DNA from: Allokutzneria sp. NRRL B-24872
Lineage (GTDB): Bacteria; Actinomycetota; Actinomycetes; Mycobacteriales; Pseudonocardiaceae
NCBI RefSeq assembly: GCF_002155965.1
Contig: NZ_MUMH01000014.1
Span: forward strand, 1 to 64,000
DNA length: 64,000 bases
Reading direction: 5' to 3'
Positions 39,857-48,446 of this stretch are shown in pieces (position 1 is the first letter of the stretch; every line of letters starts with the position of its first letter). The notes beneath the pieces were generated by a model, which was given only the letters and a program-made list of their open reading frames with translations, was not told the DNA's origin and did no database searches. A program made the position numbers and the translations under genes.

Positions 39857-42550
39857 GTGAGTGCTCCCGGAGACCGCAAGCTGCTGCTCATCGATGGCCA
39901 CTCGATGGCCTACCGCGCCTTCTACGCCCTGCCGAAGGAGAACTTCCAGACCGGCACGGGCCAGACGACCAACGCGGTCTACGGCTTCACCTCGATGCTG
40001 ATCAACCTGCTCCGCGACGAGGCGCCGGATCACATCGCGGTGGCCTTCGACGTCTCCAGGGTCACCTTCCGCACCGAGCAGTTCCCCGAGTACAAGGCCA
40101 CCCGCAGCGCCACGCCGGACGAGTTCCGCGGCCAGGTCGGCCTGATCAAGGACGTGCTCGCGGTGCTCGGCGTGACCACGCTGGAGAAGGAGGGCTTCGA
40201 GGCCGACGACCTCATCGCCACCCTCGCCACGCAGGCCACCGAGCAGGGCCTGGCCGTGGCCATCTGTACCGGGGACCGCGACGCGTTGCAGCTGGTCAAC
40301 GACCACATCACCGTGCTCTACCCGGTGAAGGGCGTCTCGGAGCTGGCGCGCTACACCCCGCAGGCGGTGCTGGACAAGTACGGCGTGCGCCCCGACCAGT
40401 ACGCGGACTTCGCGGCGCTGCGCGGGGACCCCTCGGACAACCTGCCGAAGATCCCCGGCGTCGGCGAGAAGACGATCACCAAGTGGATCACCGAGTTCGG
40501 CTCGCTCGGGCAGCTGGTCGACCGCGCCGACGAGGTCAAGGGCAAGGCGGGCCAGGCGCTGCGCGACAACCTGTCCTCGGTGCTGCTCAACCGCCAGCTC
40601 ACCGAGCTGGTCAAGGACGTCGAGCTGCCGGTCACCATCGACGGCCTCGCGGCCCGCGACTGGGACCGCGACGGCGTGCACAAGCTCTTCGACGAGCTGG
40701 AGTTCCGGGTCCTGCGCGAGCGGCTGTTCGCGACGCTGTCCACCAGCGAGCCGGAGGCCGAGGACGGCTTCGAGGTCACCGGCGGTCTCGTGGCGCCGGG
40801 CGGCGTCGCGGCCTGGCTGGACCAGCACGCGCGCGGCGGCGACCGGATCGGCCTCGCGCTGCGTGGCAGCTGGGGCCGGGGCAGCGGCGACCTCGAAGGG
40901 CTCGCGCTGGCCGGGGCGCGCGGTGAGGGCGGCTACCTCGCCTCCTCCGCGCTGACCGAGGACGACGAGCGCGCGCTGGCCGCCTGGTTGGCCGACGCCG
41001 CGATCCCGAAGGCCGCGCACGACGTCAAGGGCGGGCTGCACGCGCTGCGCGACCGGGGGTGGAGCCTGGCCGGGCTGACCACCGACACCGCGCTCGCGGC
41101 CTACCTGGTGCGGCCGGGGCAGCGCTCCTTCGACCTCGGCGACCTGGTGCTGCGCTACCTCCAGCGCGAGCTGCGCGCGGAGGAGGGCGATGCCGACGGC
41201 CAGCTCTCGCTGCTCTCCGACGAGCAGGAGGACACCGAGCGCGCGGCGGTCGCGGAGATCGTGCGCGCCCGCGCGGTCGCGGAGCTGGCCGACGCGCTGG
41301 ACGAGGAGCTGGAGCGCACCGGCGGCACCAGGCTGCTGGCCGAGCTGGAGCTGCCGCTGCTGCTGGAGCTGGCCGAGCTGGAGGCCGCGGGCATCGCGGT
41401 GGACGACGACCGGCTCACCGAGCTGGAGTCGGCGTTCGCGGCGAAGGTGCGCCAGGCCGCCCAGGACGCCTACGCAGAGATCGGCAAGGAGATCAACCTC
41501 GGCTCGCCGAAGCAGCTGCAGGTGGTGCTCTTCGACGAGCTGAACATGCCGAAGACCAAGCGCACCAAGACCGGCTACACCACCGACGCCGAGGCGCTGC
41601 AGAAGCTGTTCGAGGACACCCAGCACCCGTTCCTGGAGCACCTGCTGGCCCACCGCGACGCCACCAGGCTGAAGGTGACCGTGGAGGGCCTGCTGAAGTC
41701 GGTGGCCCCGGACGGGCGCATCCACACCACCTTCAACCAGACCATCGCAGCCACCGGGCGGCTGTCCTCGACCGACCCGAACCTGCAGAACATCCCGATC
41801 CGCACCGACGACGGCAGGACGATCCGGCAGGCGTTCGTGGTCGGCTCGGGCTACGCGGAGCTGATGACCGCCGACTACAGCCAGATCGAGATGCGGATCA
41901 TGGCGCACCTCTCCGGCGACGAGGGCCTGGTCGAGGCGTTCAACACCGGCGAGGACCTGCACACCTACGTGGCGTCCAAGGCGTTCGACGTGCCGACGAC
42001 CGAGGTCACCGGCGAGCTGCGGCGCCGCGTCAAGGCGATGTCCTACGGCCTGGCGTACGGCCTGTCCGCCTACGGCCTTGCCGCGCAGCTCAAGATCTCC
42101 GCCGAGGAGGCGCGGGCGCAGATGGACGCGTACTTCTCGCGCTTCGGCGGGGTTCGCGACTACCTGCAGCAGATCGTCGAGCAGGCCCGCAAGGACGGCT
42201 ACACCGAGACCATCCTCGGCCGCCGCCGCTACCTCCCGGACCTCAACAGCGACAACCGCCAGCGCCGCGAGATGGCCGAGCGGATGGCGCTCAACGCCCC
42301 GATCCAGGGAAGCGCGGCCGACATCATCAAGGTCGCCATGCTCGGCGTGCAGAAGGCGCTGTCCACCTCGCAGCTGCGCTCGCGGGTGCTGCTGCAGGTG
42401 CACGACGAACTCGTGCTGGAGATCGCCGACGGCGAGCACGAGCAGGTCGAGAAGCTCGTCCGCGCGGAGATGGGCGGCGCCTACGAGCTCTCCGTCCCGC
42501 TGGAGGTCTCCGTCGGCTACGGCCGCTCCTGGGACGACGCCGCCCACTAG
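39857..42550 (+). CDS. polA: DNA polymerase I
   Basis: An 897-residue family A polymerase used in repair and Okazaki fragment processing. The 5'-3' exonuclease domain (about 1-300) has LLLIDGHSMAYRAF and DNLPKIPGVGEKT. The middle 3'-5' exonuclease-like domain lacks obvious catalytic acids, as in other actinobacteria. The polymerase domain has motif A MTADYSQIEMRIMAHLSGDE, motif B RRRVKAMSYGLAYGLSAYG and motif C LQVHDELVLE. GTG 39857 is chosen over 39827: it has no ribosome site, but TAGACT at 39844-39849 fits a -10 box for a leaderless message. A 30-bp repeat array follows the gene. Confidence 0.97.
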   Translation: MSAPGDRKLLLIDGHSMAYRAFYALPKENFQTGTGQTTNAVYGFTSMLINLLRDEAPDHIAVAFDVSRVTFRTEQFPEYKATRSATPDEFRGQVGLIKDVLAVLGVTTLEKEGFEADDLIATLATQATEQGLAVAICTGDRDALQLVNDHITVLYPVKGVSELARYTPQAVLDKYGVRPDQYADFAALRGDPSDNLPKIPGVGEKTITKWITEFGSLGQLVDRADEVKGKAGQALRDNLSSVLLNRQLTELVKDVELPVTIDGLAARDWDRDGVHKLFDELEFRVLRERLFATLSTSEPEAEDGFEVTGGLVAPGGVAAWLDQHARGGDRIGLALRGSWGRGSGDLEGLALAGARGEGGYLASSALTEDDERALAAWLADAAIPKAAHDVKGGLHALRDRGWSLAGLTTDTALAAYLVRPGQRSFDLGDLVLRYLQRELRAEEGDADGQLSLLSDEQEDTERAAVAEIVRARAVAELADALDEELERTGGTRLLAELELPLLLELAELEAAGIAVDDDRLTELESAFAAKVRQAAQDAYAEIGKEINLGSPKQLQVVLFDELNMPKTKRTKTGYTTDAEALQKLFEDTQHPFLEHLLAHRDATRLKVTVEGLLKSVAPDGRIHTTFNQTIAATGRLSSTDPNLQNIPIRTDDGRTIRQAFVVGSGYAELMTADYSQIEMRIMAHLSGDEGLVEAFNTGEDLHTYVASKAFDVPTTEVTGELRRRVKAMSYGLAYGLSAYGLAAQLKISAEEARAQMDAYFSRFGGVRDYLQQIVEQARKDGYTETILGRRRYLPDLNSDNRQRREMAERMALNAPIQGSAADIIKVAMLGVQKALSTSQLRSRVLLQVHDELVLEIADGEHEQVEKLVRAEMGGAYELSVPLEVSVGYGRSWDDAAH

Positions 42551-42576
42551 CCCACGTCCTCCAGGCCGCTTACGCC

Positions 42577-42688
42577 CTGAATGACTCGTTGAGGTGGTTG
42601 AACGCACTGAATGACTCGTTGAGGTGGTCGACCGTCCTCAATGACTCGTTCAGCACGTTCAACGGACCAAACGCGGCATTGGCGTGCG
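42577..42688 (+). repeat. 30-bp intergenic repeat array 1 (after polA)
   Basis: Three exact 30-base periods start at 42577, 42607 and 42637, each beginning CTGAATGACTCGTT or CTCAATGACTCGTT, followed at 42667 by a distinct end unit CCAAACGCGGCATTGGCG. The core GAAYGA-N-TCRTTC is nearly palindromic. The same unit and end block occur at 51209 and 55066. The rest of the gap to 42957 is featureless apart from GTCCATTGTGGAC at 42701. Confidence 0.85.
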
Positions 42689-42957
42689 TGGGGGCGGAAC
42701 GTCCATTGTGGACGGTGGGGGCGGGTGCGGACGGTGATAGGGGAGGGCTCGGCTCCGTGGAAGGTTCAGGCGGTTGCCGAGCAACCCTCAGGTTTGTGAT
42801 CAACAGTGTGTGATGCCGCCGCATCGACCGGGTCTGATGGCGCTCACGATGCGGTGGAGCGGTGCTCGATGGTCAAGGCGGCTCCGCTGATCGTGATCGG
42901 ATATCCCCGAATCGGTGGCGCGAGCCGACGCGCCAGGTGAGTCGAGGAGGTCCACGA

Positions 42958-43395
42958 ATGAGGTTGGCCAAGGCGGTCCTGGCGGGCGTGCTGCTCGCCG
43001 GCGTGTGCACGGCCCCGGCGATGGCCGCGGGCTCCTCCGGTGTGCGCGGCGCCGGACCGATCGCGCTGGTCCTCACCGTGGCCTCGGGGGAGCGCGCGCT
43101 GCCCGCCGGGCACACCGCGCTGCTGGCGTGCGAGCCGCTCGGCGGCACCCACTCCCGCACCCACCAGGCGTGCGACCGGCTGCGGGAGGTCTACGGCGAC
43201 ATCGCGCGCCTGAGCCACCGCGAGGGTCCGTGCACCGACGAGTACAGCCCGGTCACCGCGACCGCGTACGGCACCTACCGCGGCAACGCGGTGTCCTACA
43301 CCAGGACCTGGCCGAACCGCTGCGAGATGTGGCGCGCCACGGGCGAGCTGTTCCAGTTCGAGACCGGCGTCGGGCGTCCTGGCCTTCCCGGCTGA
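42958..43395 (+). CDS. Secreted subtilisin-inhibitor-like (SSI family) protein with Asp at P1
   Basis: A 145-residue secreted protein: signal peptide MRLAKAVLAGVLLAGVCTAP to AMAA, then an SSI fold with four cysteines (58, 72, 92, 122) in the family spacing. YSPVTATAYG and VSYTRTWPNRCEM are SSI hallmarks. By alignment to the C-P-M-V-Y-D-P-V reactive loop of SSI, the loop here is C92-T-D-E-Y-S-P-V, placing Asp94 at P1 and Glu95 at P1'. Lys, Arg or Met is usual at P1, so subtilisin or trypsin inhibition is doubtful. ATG 42958 has GAGGAGG upstream. Confidence 0.88.
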   Translation: MRLAKAVLAGVLLAGVCTAPAMAAGSSGVRGAGPIALVLTVASGERALPAGHTALLACEPLGGTHSRTHQACDRLREVYGDIARLSHREGPCTDEYSPVTATAYGTYRGNAVSYTRTWPNRCEMWRATGELFQFETGVGRPGLPG

Positions 43396-43413
43396 CGGAG
43401 CGCGACGCCCTGG

Positions 43414-43455
43414 CCGGGCGAGTCCCCCGCACGGGGTTGACGGGGGACCGCCCGG
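43414..43455. terminator. Bidirectional terminator between SSI and SARP genes
   Basis: CCGGGCG then GTCCCCCG (43414-43420, 43422-43429) pairs with CGGGGGAC then CGCCCGG (43441-43455), a 15-bp stem with a single bulged A at 43421 and an 11-base loop. It lies between two convergent stops (43395 and 43465). Confidence 0.8.
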
Positions 43456-43464
43456 CTCAGGCTT

Positions 43465-46293
43465 TCAGCCGCGCAGCGCGGAATGCAGGCTCGCCGCCGC
43501 CCGCCTGCGCCAGGTCGGTACCCCGGCCGCGGTGAACAGCGAGCACGCCTTGGTCAGGACCTCCACCGCGTCGGCGGGCCCTCGGTGCCGCCGGATCAGC
43601 TCGCCGAGGCTCCACAGGCTGACGGCCTCGCTGAAGGTGTCGCCCTGGTCGCGGAACTCCCGCACGCACTCCTCCAACAGCGGCTGCGCCGCGTCGGGAT
43701 CGCCGGAGGAGGCCAGCGCGTGCCCCAGAACTCGTTGGCAGCGCAGCTCTTTCAGCCGCGCGCCCATCTCGGCGAAAGCCGTTCGCGCGGTCTCCGCGCA
43801 GCTCAGCGCCTCCTCGGGTCGCTCCCACCGGTTGTAGGTGAGTGCGAGGAAGAAACGAGCCTCGGTCGCCGAGTACGTGTCGCCGAGCCGGTCGAAGTCC
43901 TCGATCGTGCGCAGCAGGGACTCCAGCGCCTGATCGCGTTCGCCGCGGTCGCGGTGCACCAGCGCGAGGCTCATCCGGGCCCACGCCGCGCCCCGCTCAT
44001 CGCCGATCTCCGCGAAGGTCGTTGCGGCCCTTCGGAAACACCGCGAAGCCCGGCGCAGATCGCTGAGCTGGTGGTGCATGTCGCCGATGCCGATCCACGC
44101 GTGGCCCTGCTCGGAGCGCGCGCCCAGGGAGCGCCAGCCGCTGAGCGCGCGGGCGAACCACCGCGCTCCCTGCGGGTAGCGGTCGCGGGCGGCGGCGAGC
44201 AGGCCGAGCCCGTAGGACATGCGCGCCGCGCCGTGCCAGTCCTCGGCTGAGCGGCACGCCGACAACGCCCAGCAGTGCGTGCGCCGCCAGTCGTCCCAGT
44301 CGCCGCGCAGGTCGAGGTAGCCGGTCAGCGCCGAGGTCAGCCGCCACGCCGATTCGGCGTCGCCCGTCGCCGCGGCCTGTCGCACCGCGCCGACGAGCAC
44401 GGGCTGCTCCGCGATGAACCACTCCAGGCCGCTGGAGGGCTTTTCCCTTGGCGCGCAGCCATTCCACGACCTGCTCGGCAGGTGCGCGCCGCGTTCCTCG
44501 GCCGCGCGCACCATCGCGGGGAGTGCGCGCTCCAACACCGGCTCGGGTGCGAGTTCGAGCTGTTCCTCGGCGTAGATCCGGACGAGGTTGTGGAAGCGGA
44601 CGCGCGCCGATCCACCTGCGTCTTCGAGCAGTTGCGCGTCCAGCAACTCGTCGATGATCCGCTCGGTCTGCTCGGGGGAGCGGTCCAGCACCGCCGCGCT
44701 CAGCCAGGCCGGGTAGTTCGGCACCTTCACGGCGCTCAGCAGTCGCAGCGCGCGCCTGCACTCGTCGTCCAGACCCTGTTCGCTGAGCCCGATGCTCGCC
44801 CGCACGGCCAGGTCGCCGGTGACCAGCCGGTCCAGCCTGCGGTGCTCGTCGGCCAGCTCGTCCGCGAGCCACGCGACTGTCCTTTGTGGACGCGAGCGGA
44901 GCCTGGCCGCCGCGATGCGCAGTGCCAGCGGCAGCAGTCCGCACCGCCGCACCAGCACCCGCGCCGCCTCCGGCTCAGCGGAGATCCTTGCCACGCCGGT
45001 GATCTCGCCGAGCAGGTCGATCGCCTGCTCCTCGGTGAGCACGTCGAGGTCGATCGAGCGCCCGGTCAGCCCGGTGAGCCGGTTGCGCCCGGTCACCAGC
45101 ACCGCGCAGCCGCCGTCGCCGGGCAGCAGCGGCCGGACCTGGGCGGCGTCGACGGCGTCGTCGAGCACCAGCAGCACGCGGCGGCCGGAGAGGCGGTCGC
45201 GGAACAGCTCGGCCAGCTGCTCGACGTCCTCGGGCAGGTGGCTGCCGACCATGCCGAGCAGGCGCAGGAACCTGCCCAGCACCTCGGCGGGGCTCGCCGG
45301 GCCGTTCGCCGTGCGCAGCCGCGCGAAGAGCTGGCCGTCGGGGAACTGCTCGCGCAGACCGTGCGCGACGTGCACGGCGAGCGCGGTCTTGCCGACCCCG
45401 GCCATGCCCACCACGGTGATCACCTTCGGGCTGCACCCGCCGGGATCGGGCCTCAGCTCGGCGCGCAGTGACGCCGCTTCCTCGGAGCGGCCGATGAAGT
45501 CGGCGATGTCCGGCGGCAGCACGTGCGGAGCGCGCAACGGCTCGGCGGCTCGCGGTCGGACCTGCTCGGGCTCGGCGCGCAGCACCTCCTGCTCACGCCT
45601 GCGCAGCTCGGCGCCGGGCTCGACACCCAGCTCCTCGACCAGCATCCGCCGCGCCTGGCGGTAGACCTCCAGCGCCTCGGCGCGGCGCCCGCACCGGTGC
45701 AGCGCGAGCATGAGCTGCGCGCTGAAGCCCTCGTCGAGCGGGTTCTCCGCGACCAGCACGGTCAGCTCGCCGATCACTTCGGCGTGCTTGCCAAGGCGCA
45801 GGTCGATCTCGGCTCTGCGGTGCAGCGTGCGCCCGCGCAGCTCGGCCAGCCGCGGCGCCTCCACACGGTGCATCCAGTCCGAGCCGACGTCGGAGAGCGC
45901 CGGACCTCGCCACAGCGCGAGCGCGGTGTGCAGCAGCCGCGCGGCCTGGGGCAGCTCGCCCTCGGCCTCGGCCACCTTGGACCGCTCCACCAGCCGCTCG
46001 AAGCGCTTCAGGTCCAGCGCGTCCTCGCCGACCTCGATCAGGTAGCCGGAGTTGCGCGTGAGGATCACCGGTCCGAGCGTGCGCCGCAGCCTGAGCACGT
46101 AGCCCTGCAGTGTGGTGCGCGCGCTGGACGGCGGGTCCTCGCCCCACAGCTGCGTGATCAGCTCGGAGGAGGGCACGACCTGGTTGGCGCGCAACAACAA
46201 CGCCGCCAGCAGCGCGCGGTGCTTGGCAGCGGGAATGCGCACGATCTCGTTGCCCGCCACCACTTCGAGCGGACCGAGGAGCCGGAATTCCAT
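43465..46293 (-). CDS. AfsR-like SARP regulator (DNA-binding, BTAD, NB-ARC, TPR)
   Basis: A 942-residue regulator. Order: OmpR-type winged helix (about 1-90, MEFRLLGPLEVVAGNEIVRI), bacterial transcriptional activator domain (about 95-240), NB-ARC ATPase (about 270-560) with Walker A VVGMAGVGKTALAVHVAH and Walker B VLLVLDDAVDA, then TPR repeats to the end. AfsR-type proteins activate secondary metabolite and developmental genes, using ATP hydrolysis as a switch. No biosynthetic cluster is adjacent, so the target is unclear; the divergent secreted NlpC/P60 gene at 46508 is the nearest candidate. Confidence 0.92.
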   Translation of the reverse strand: MEFRLLGPLEVVAGNEIVRIPAAKHRALLAALLLRANQVVPSSELITQLWGEDPPSSARTTLQGYVLRLRRTLGPVILTRNSGYLIEVGEDALDLKRFERLVERSKVAEAEGELPQAARLLHTALALWRGPALSDVGSDWMHRVEAPRLAELRGRTLHRRAEIDLRLGKHAEVIGELTVLVAENPLDEGFSAQLMLALHRCGRRAEALEVYRQARRMLVEELGVEPGAELRRREQEVLRAEPEQVRPRAAEPLRAPHVLPPDIADFIGRSEEAASLRAELRPDPGGCSPKVITVVGMAGVGKTALAVHVAHGLREQFPDGQLFARLRTANGPASPAEVLGRFLRLLGMVGSHLPEDVEQLAELFRDRLSGRRVLLVLDDAVDAAQVRPLLPGDGGCAVLVTGRNRLTGLTGRSIDLDVLTEEQAIDLLGEITGVARISAEPEAARVLVRRCGLLPLALRIAAARLRSRPQRTVAWLADELADEHRRLDRLVTGDLAVRASIGLSEQGLDDECRRALRLLSAVKVPNYPAWLSAAVLDRSPEQTERIIDELLDAQLLEDAGGSARVRFHNLVRIYAEEQLELAPEPVLERALPAMVRAAEERGAHLPSRSWNGCAPREKPSSGLEWFIAEQPVLVGAVRQAAATGDAESAWRLTSALTGYLDLRGDWDDWRRTHCWALSACRSAEDWHGAARMSYGLGLLAAARDRYPQGARWFARALSGWRSLGARSEQGHAWIGIGDMHHQLSDLRRASRCFRRAATTFAEIGDERGAAWARMSLALVHRDRGERDQALESLLRTIEDFDRLGDTYSATEARFFLALTYNRWERPEEALSCAETARTAFAEMGARLKELRCQRVLGHALASSGDPDAAQPLLEECVREFRDQGDTFSEAVSLWSLGELIRRHRGPADAVEVLTKACSLFTAAGVPTWRRRAAASLHSALRG

Positions 46294-46507
46294 TTCTCAC
46301 GCCTCCCCACCATCGCGGAGCCCAATCTTCACCGCCCGCTGCCGATGAGTTCCAGACACCTTCGAACAACCGAATGGCTCCACGCTCTGACCTGCTGGAA
46401 TCCGCTCTCAAGAGGCTGGGAGGACGATTCGGGACCAGCGAGAGACAAGCGGCGGCGCGGATCTTCTGCGGTGGGTCCCCTGCCCCCCTTCACAACGGAG
46501 GTTTGTG

Positions 46508-46987
46508 ATGCGTCTTTCCGCTATTGCCAAGCTGGGCACCGCCTGCGCCATCGCGGTGGCCAGCATCGGCGCCGCCGCGCCGGTCGCCGTCGCGGCTCCG
46601 TCTGCCGCCGCCGACGAGGTCTCCGTCGCCGCCGCCCACCCCGGCCGCGCCAAGGCCGTGTCGTGGGCGAAGTCGATGGTCGGCAAGAGCCAGTACCACC
46701 ACTACTGCGAGCTGTTCGTCGAGCTGGCCTACGGCACCAGCGGCCGCTACGCCTCGGCCAAGGCGCACTACAACGCCGCCAGGTCCTCCGGTCGCCTCAA
46801 GTCCGGAGCCGCGCCCGCGGGCACCCTGGTCTTCATGTACATGAACTCGACCTACGGGCACGTGGTGGTCTCGCTGGGCAACGGCACCGCCGTCAGCACC
46901 GGCCAGAAGAGCTCGAAGATCGAGATCCTGAGCACGGCGAGCAACGCGGGCTGGGCGGACGCCCCGTCCAGCTGGCCGGGCCGCTAG
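46508..46987 (+). CDS. Secreted NlpC/P60-fold peptidase-like protein
   Basis: A 159-residue exported protein. The signal peptide MRLSAIAKLGTACAIAVASI runs to about residue 30 (VAVAA). The mature part is a compact papain-like NlpC/P60-type domain with Cys67 in YHHYCELFVELAYG and His118 in TYGHVVVSLGNG, the expected order for a Cys-His pair. It may cleave peptidoglycan stem peptides or act as a toxin; only 30 residues separate the signal from the domain and no cell-wall-binding domain is present. ATG 46508 is preferred to the GTG just before it because GGAGG is six bases upstream. Confidence 0.8.
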   Translation: MRLSAIAKLGTACAIAVASIGAAAPVAVAAPSAAADEVSVAAAHPGRAKAVSWAKSMVGKSQYHHYCELFVELAYGTSGRYASAKAHYNAARSSGRLKSGAAPAGTLVFMYMNSTYGHVVVSLGNGTAVSTGQKSSKIEILSTASNAGWADAPSSWPGR

Positions 46988-46997
46988 CCACCCCCGA

Positions 46998-47035
46998 CGA
47001 TCCCCGTCCAGCTGCCGTCCCAGCTGGGCGGGGAT
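46998..47035 (+). terminator. Terminator after the NlpC/P60 gene
   Basis: GATCCCCG (46998-47005) pairs with CGGGGATC (47028-47035), and CCAGCTG (47007-47013) with CAGCTGG (47020-47026), around a six-base loop. TTCT follows. It starts 11 bases after the stop. Confidence 0.75.
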
Positions 47036-47052
47036 CTTCTCTGCCCAGATAC

Positions 47053-47108
47053 TCAAGCAATCACTTGACTGTTGGGCGGGTCGGGGCAATACTCAAGTAC
47101 ATGCTTGA
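47053..47108. promoter_or_regulatory. Two ArsR-type operators, one covering the start codon
   Basis: TCAAG-N6-CTTGA occurs at 47053-47068 and again at 47093-47108, 40 bases apart (about four helical turns). The second site contains the ATG (47101-47103) of the ArsR gene in its centre. No ribosome site precedes that ATG, so the message is probably leaderless. The pattern suits autorepression by the ArsR protein. Confidence 0.7.
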
Positions 47109-47427
47109 CCATCGAGAGCGTCTGGACCGGCTGTTCCACGCCTTGGCCGACAGCACCCGGCGCGACATGGTCGAGCGGCTCGTCCGGGGACCGGCCTCGG
47201 TCAGCGAGCTGGCCGGCTCGCGCTCCATGACGCTTCAGGCCGTGATGCAGCACCTCAAGGTGCTCGAAGCGTGCGGTCTGGTGCGCACGGAGAAGGTGGG
47301 CCGGGTCCGCACGTGCGCGCTCCAGCCCGACGGGCTGCGGCAGGCCGAGGCGTGGCTGTCCGGCCAGCGCGCCGGCTGGGAGAACCGACTCGACCGGCTG
47401 GGCGAGCTACTGGAACCCGACTCGTGA
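47101..47427 (+). CDS. ArsR-family winged-helix repressor
   Basis: A 108-residue repressor: helix-turn-helix around GPASVSELAGSRSMTLQAVMQHLKVLEACGLV with the wing VRTEKVGRVRTCALQP. It lacks an obvious metal-binding cysteine cluster (no ELCVCDL-type motif), and it belongs to the group paired with SRPBCC proteins, as in SdpR-like regulators. It probably represses itself and the SRPBCC gene 10 bases downstream, through the two TCAAG-N6-CTTGA sites. The ATG lies inside the second site, implying a leaderless transcript. Confidence 0.9.
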   Translation: MLDHRERLDRLFHALADSTRRDMVERLVRGPASVSELAGSRSMTLQAVMQHLKVLEACGLVRTEKVGRVRTCALQPDGLRQAEAWLSGQRAGWENRLDRLGELLEPDS

Positions 47428-47437
47428 GGAGCAGGAC

Positions 47438-47878
47438 ATGATCAAGCACTCCACGTTCACGCTGGAGCGGACCTTCCCCGTGCCGCCCGCCGAGGTCTTC
47501 GCGCGGTGGGCCGACCCGAAGAGCAAGGCCACGTGGTTCGCCGGGCCGAAGGCCGAGCACGAGCTGGACTTCCGCGTCGGCGGCACGGAGATCGCCAAGG
47601 GCGTCAACGGCGAGGGGGAGCCGCTGGTCTTCGAGGGCGTGTACCGCGAGATCGTCCCCGACGAGCGCATCCTCTACTGCGGCGTCCTGCGCGTCGGTGA
47701 CACCGTCGCGACCGTCTCGCAGTCGACCGTGCAGTTCGAGGCCGTCGCCGGTGGAACCCGGCTCCTGCTCACCGAACAGGGCGCGTTCCTCGACGGGCAC
47801 GAGGAGCCCGAATGGCGGCAGGCCGGGTGCACCAGTCAGCTCGACGCGCTGGAGAAGCTCATCGCGGGTGCGGGCTGA
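47438..47878 (+). CDS. SRPBCC (AHSA1-like) protein
   Basis: A 146-residue START/Bet v 1-fold protein: FTLERTFPVPPAEVFARWAD, KATWFAGP, then LDFRVGGTEIAKG, a FEGVYREIVPDERILY strand and the long C-terminal helix (CTSQLDALEKLIAGAG). Such proteins bind hydrophobic ligands; the ArsR partner suggests ligand-dependent induction. The last 20 bases overlap the end of the convergent TetR gene. Confidence 0.88.
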   Translation: MIKHSTFTLERTFPVPPAEVFARWADPKSKATWFAGPKAEHELDFRVGGTEIAKGVNGEGEPLVFEGVYREIVPDERILYCGVLRVGDTVATVSQSTVQFEAVAGGTRLLLTEQGAFLDGHEEPEWRQAGCTSQLDALEKLIAGAG

Positions 47879-48446
47879 CCCCGCGCACCAGCACCATCAC
47901 CGAGTCGCGCACCTGGTCGAGGCTGCGCTCCGGCTGGAACACCTGCCAGTCCAGCGCCACGACCAGGAGCGTGCCGAACAGGGCCGCCGAAGCCGTGCCC
48001 GCCTGCACGCCCTCCGGCAGCTTCCCCTGCTCCGCCGAGCGCTGTATCACCTGCTTGAAGATGGCCACGATGTCATCGCGCAGCAGGCTCAGCGTGCCGT
48101 GCCACTGCCCTGGGCTGCGCCACATCTCGCTCACCAGCAGCTGGCCGAATGCGGGGTAGTCGCGGAAGAACTCCAGGGCGGCGCCGACCAGGTGCTCCAC
48201 CGGCTCAGCGGTGTCCTCGGCGGGCCGCAGCCGCTGGGCGAGCAGGTCGACCCCGTGCCGCAGCAGGGCGTCGATCAGCGCGTCCTTGCTGCCGAAGTTG
48301 TAGTACACGGTGCCCTTGGCCACCCCGGCCGCCGAGGCGATCTCGTCGACGGTCACCTCGGCGGCCCCGCGCTCCCCGAGCAGCCGCAGCGCGGCGTCGA
48401 AGAGCTTCTGCTTGGTCACCGCGGTGCGCGCGGGCCGCGGGTTCAC
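47859..48446 (-). CDS. TetR-family repressor of the YhgE/Pip operon
   Basis: A 195-residue TetR protein. The helix-turn-helix is LFDAALRLLGERGAAEVTVD through VAKGTVYYNFGSKDALIDAL. The C-terminal domain is helical. GTG 48444-48446 overlaps the stop of the YhgE/Pip gene, so it is third in the operon ATPase - Pip - TetR. The perfect palindrome at 51105-51122, in the operon promoter, is the likely binding site, giving negative autoregulation of an efflux or secretion system. Confidence 0.88.
   Translation of the reverse strand: MNPRPARTAVTKQKLFDAALRLLGERGAAEVTVDEIASAAGVAKGTVYYNFGSKDALIDALLRHGVDLLAQRLRPAEDTAEPVEHLVGAALEFFRDYPAFGQLLVSEMWRSPGQWHGTLSLLRDDIVAIFKQVIQRSAEQGKLPEGVQAGTASAALFGTLLVVALDWQVFQPERSLDQVRDSVMVLVRGVSPHPR

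Noticed and set aside
39683-42607. A 974-codon open frame on the minus strand
   Set aside because: It is the complement of polA. High third-position GC keeps the antisense frame open; its product is low-complexity with no domain.
42577-42688. CRISPR array
   Set aside because: The 30-bp units are contiguous and degenerate, have no unique spacers, and no cas gene is present.
46294-46507. A ydaO-type (cyclic di-AMP) riboswitch before the NlpC/P60 gene
   Set aside because: This would be expected for some wall hydrolases, but I could not find the conserved core blocks.
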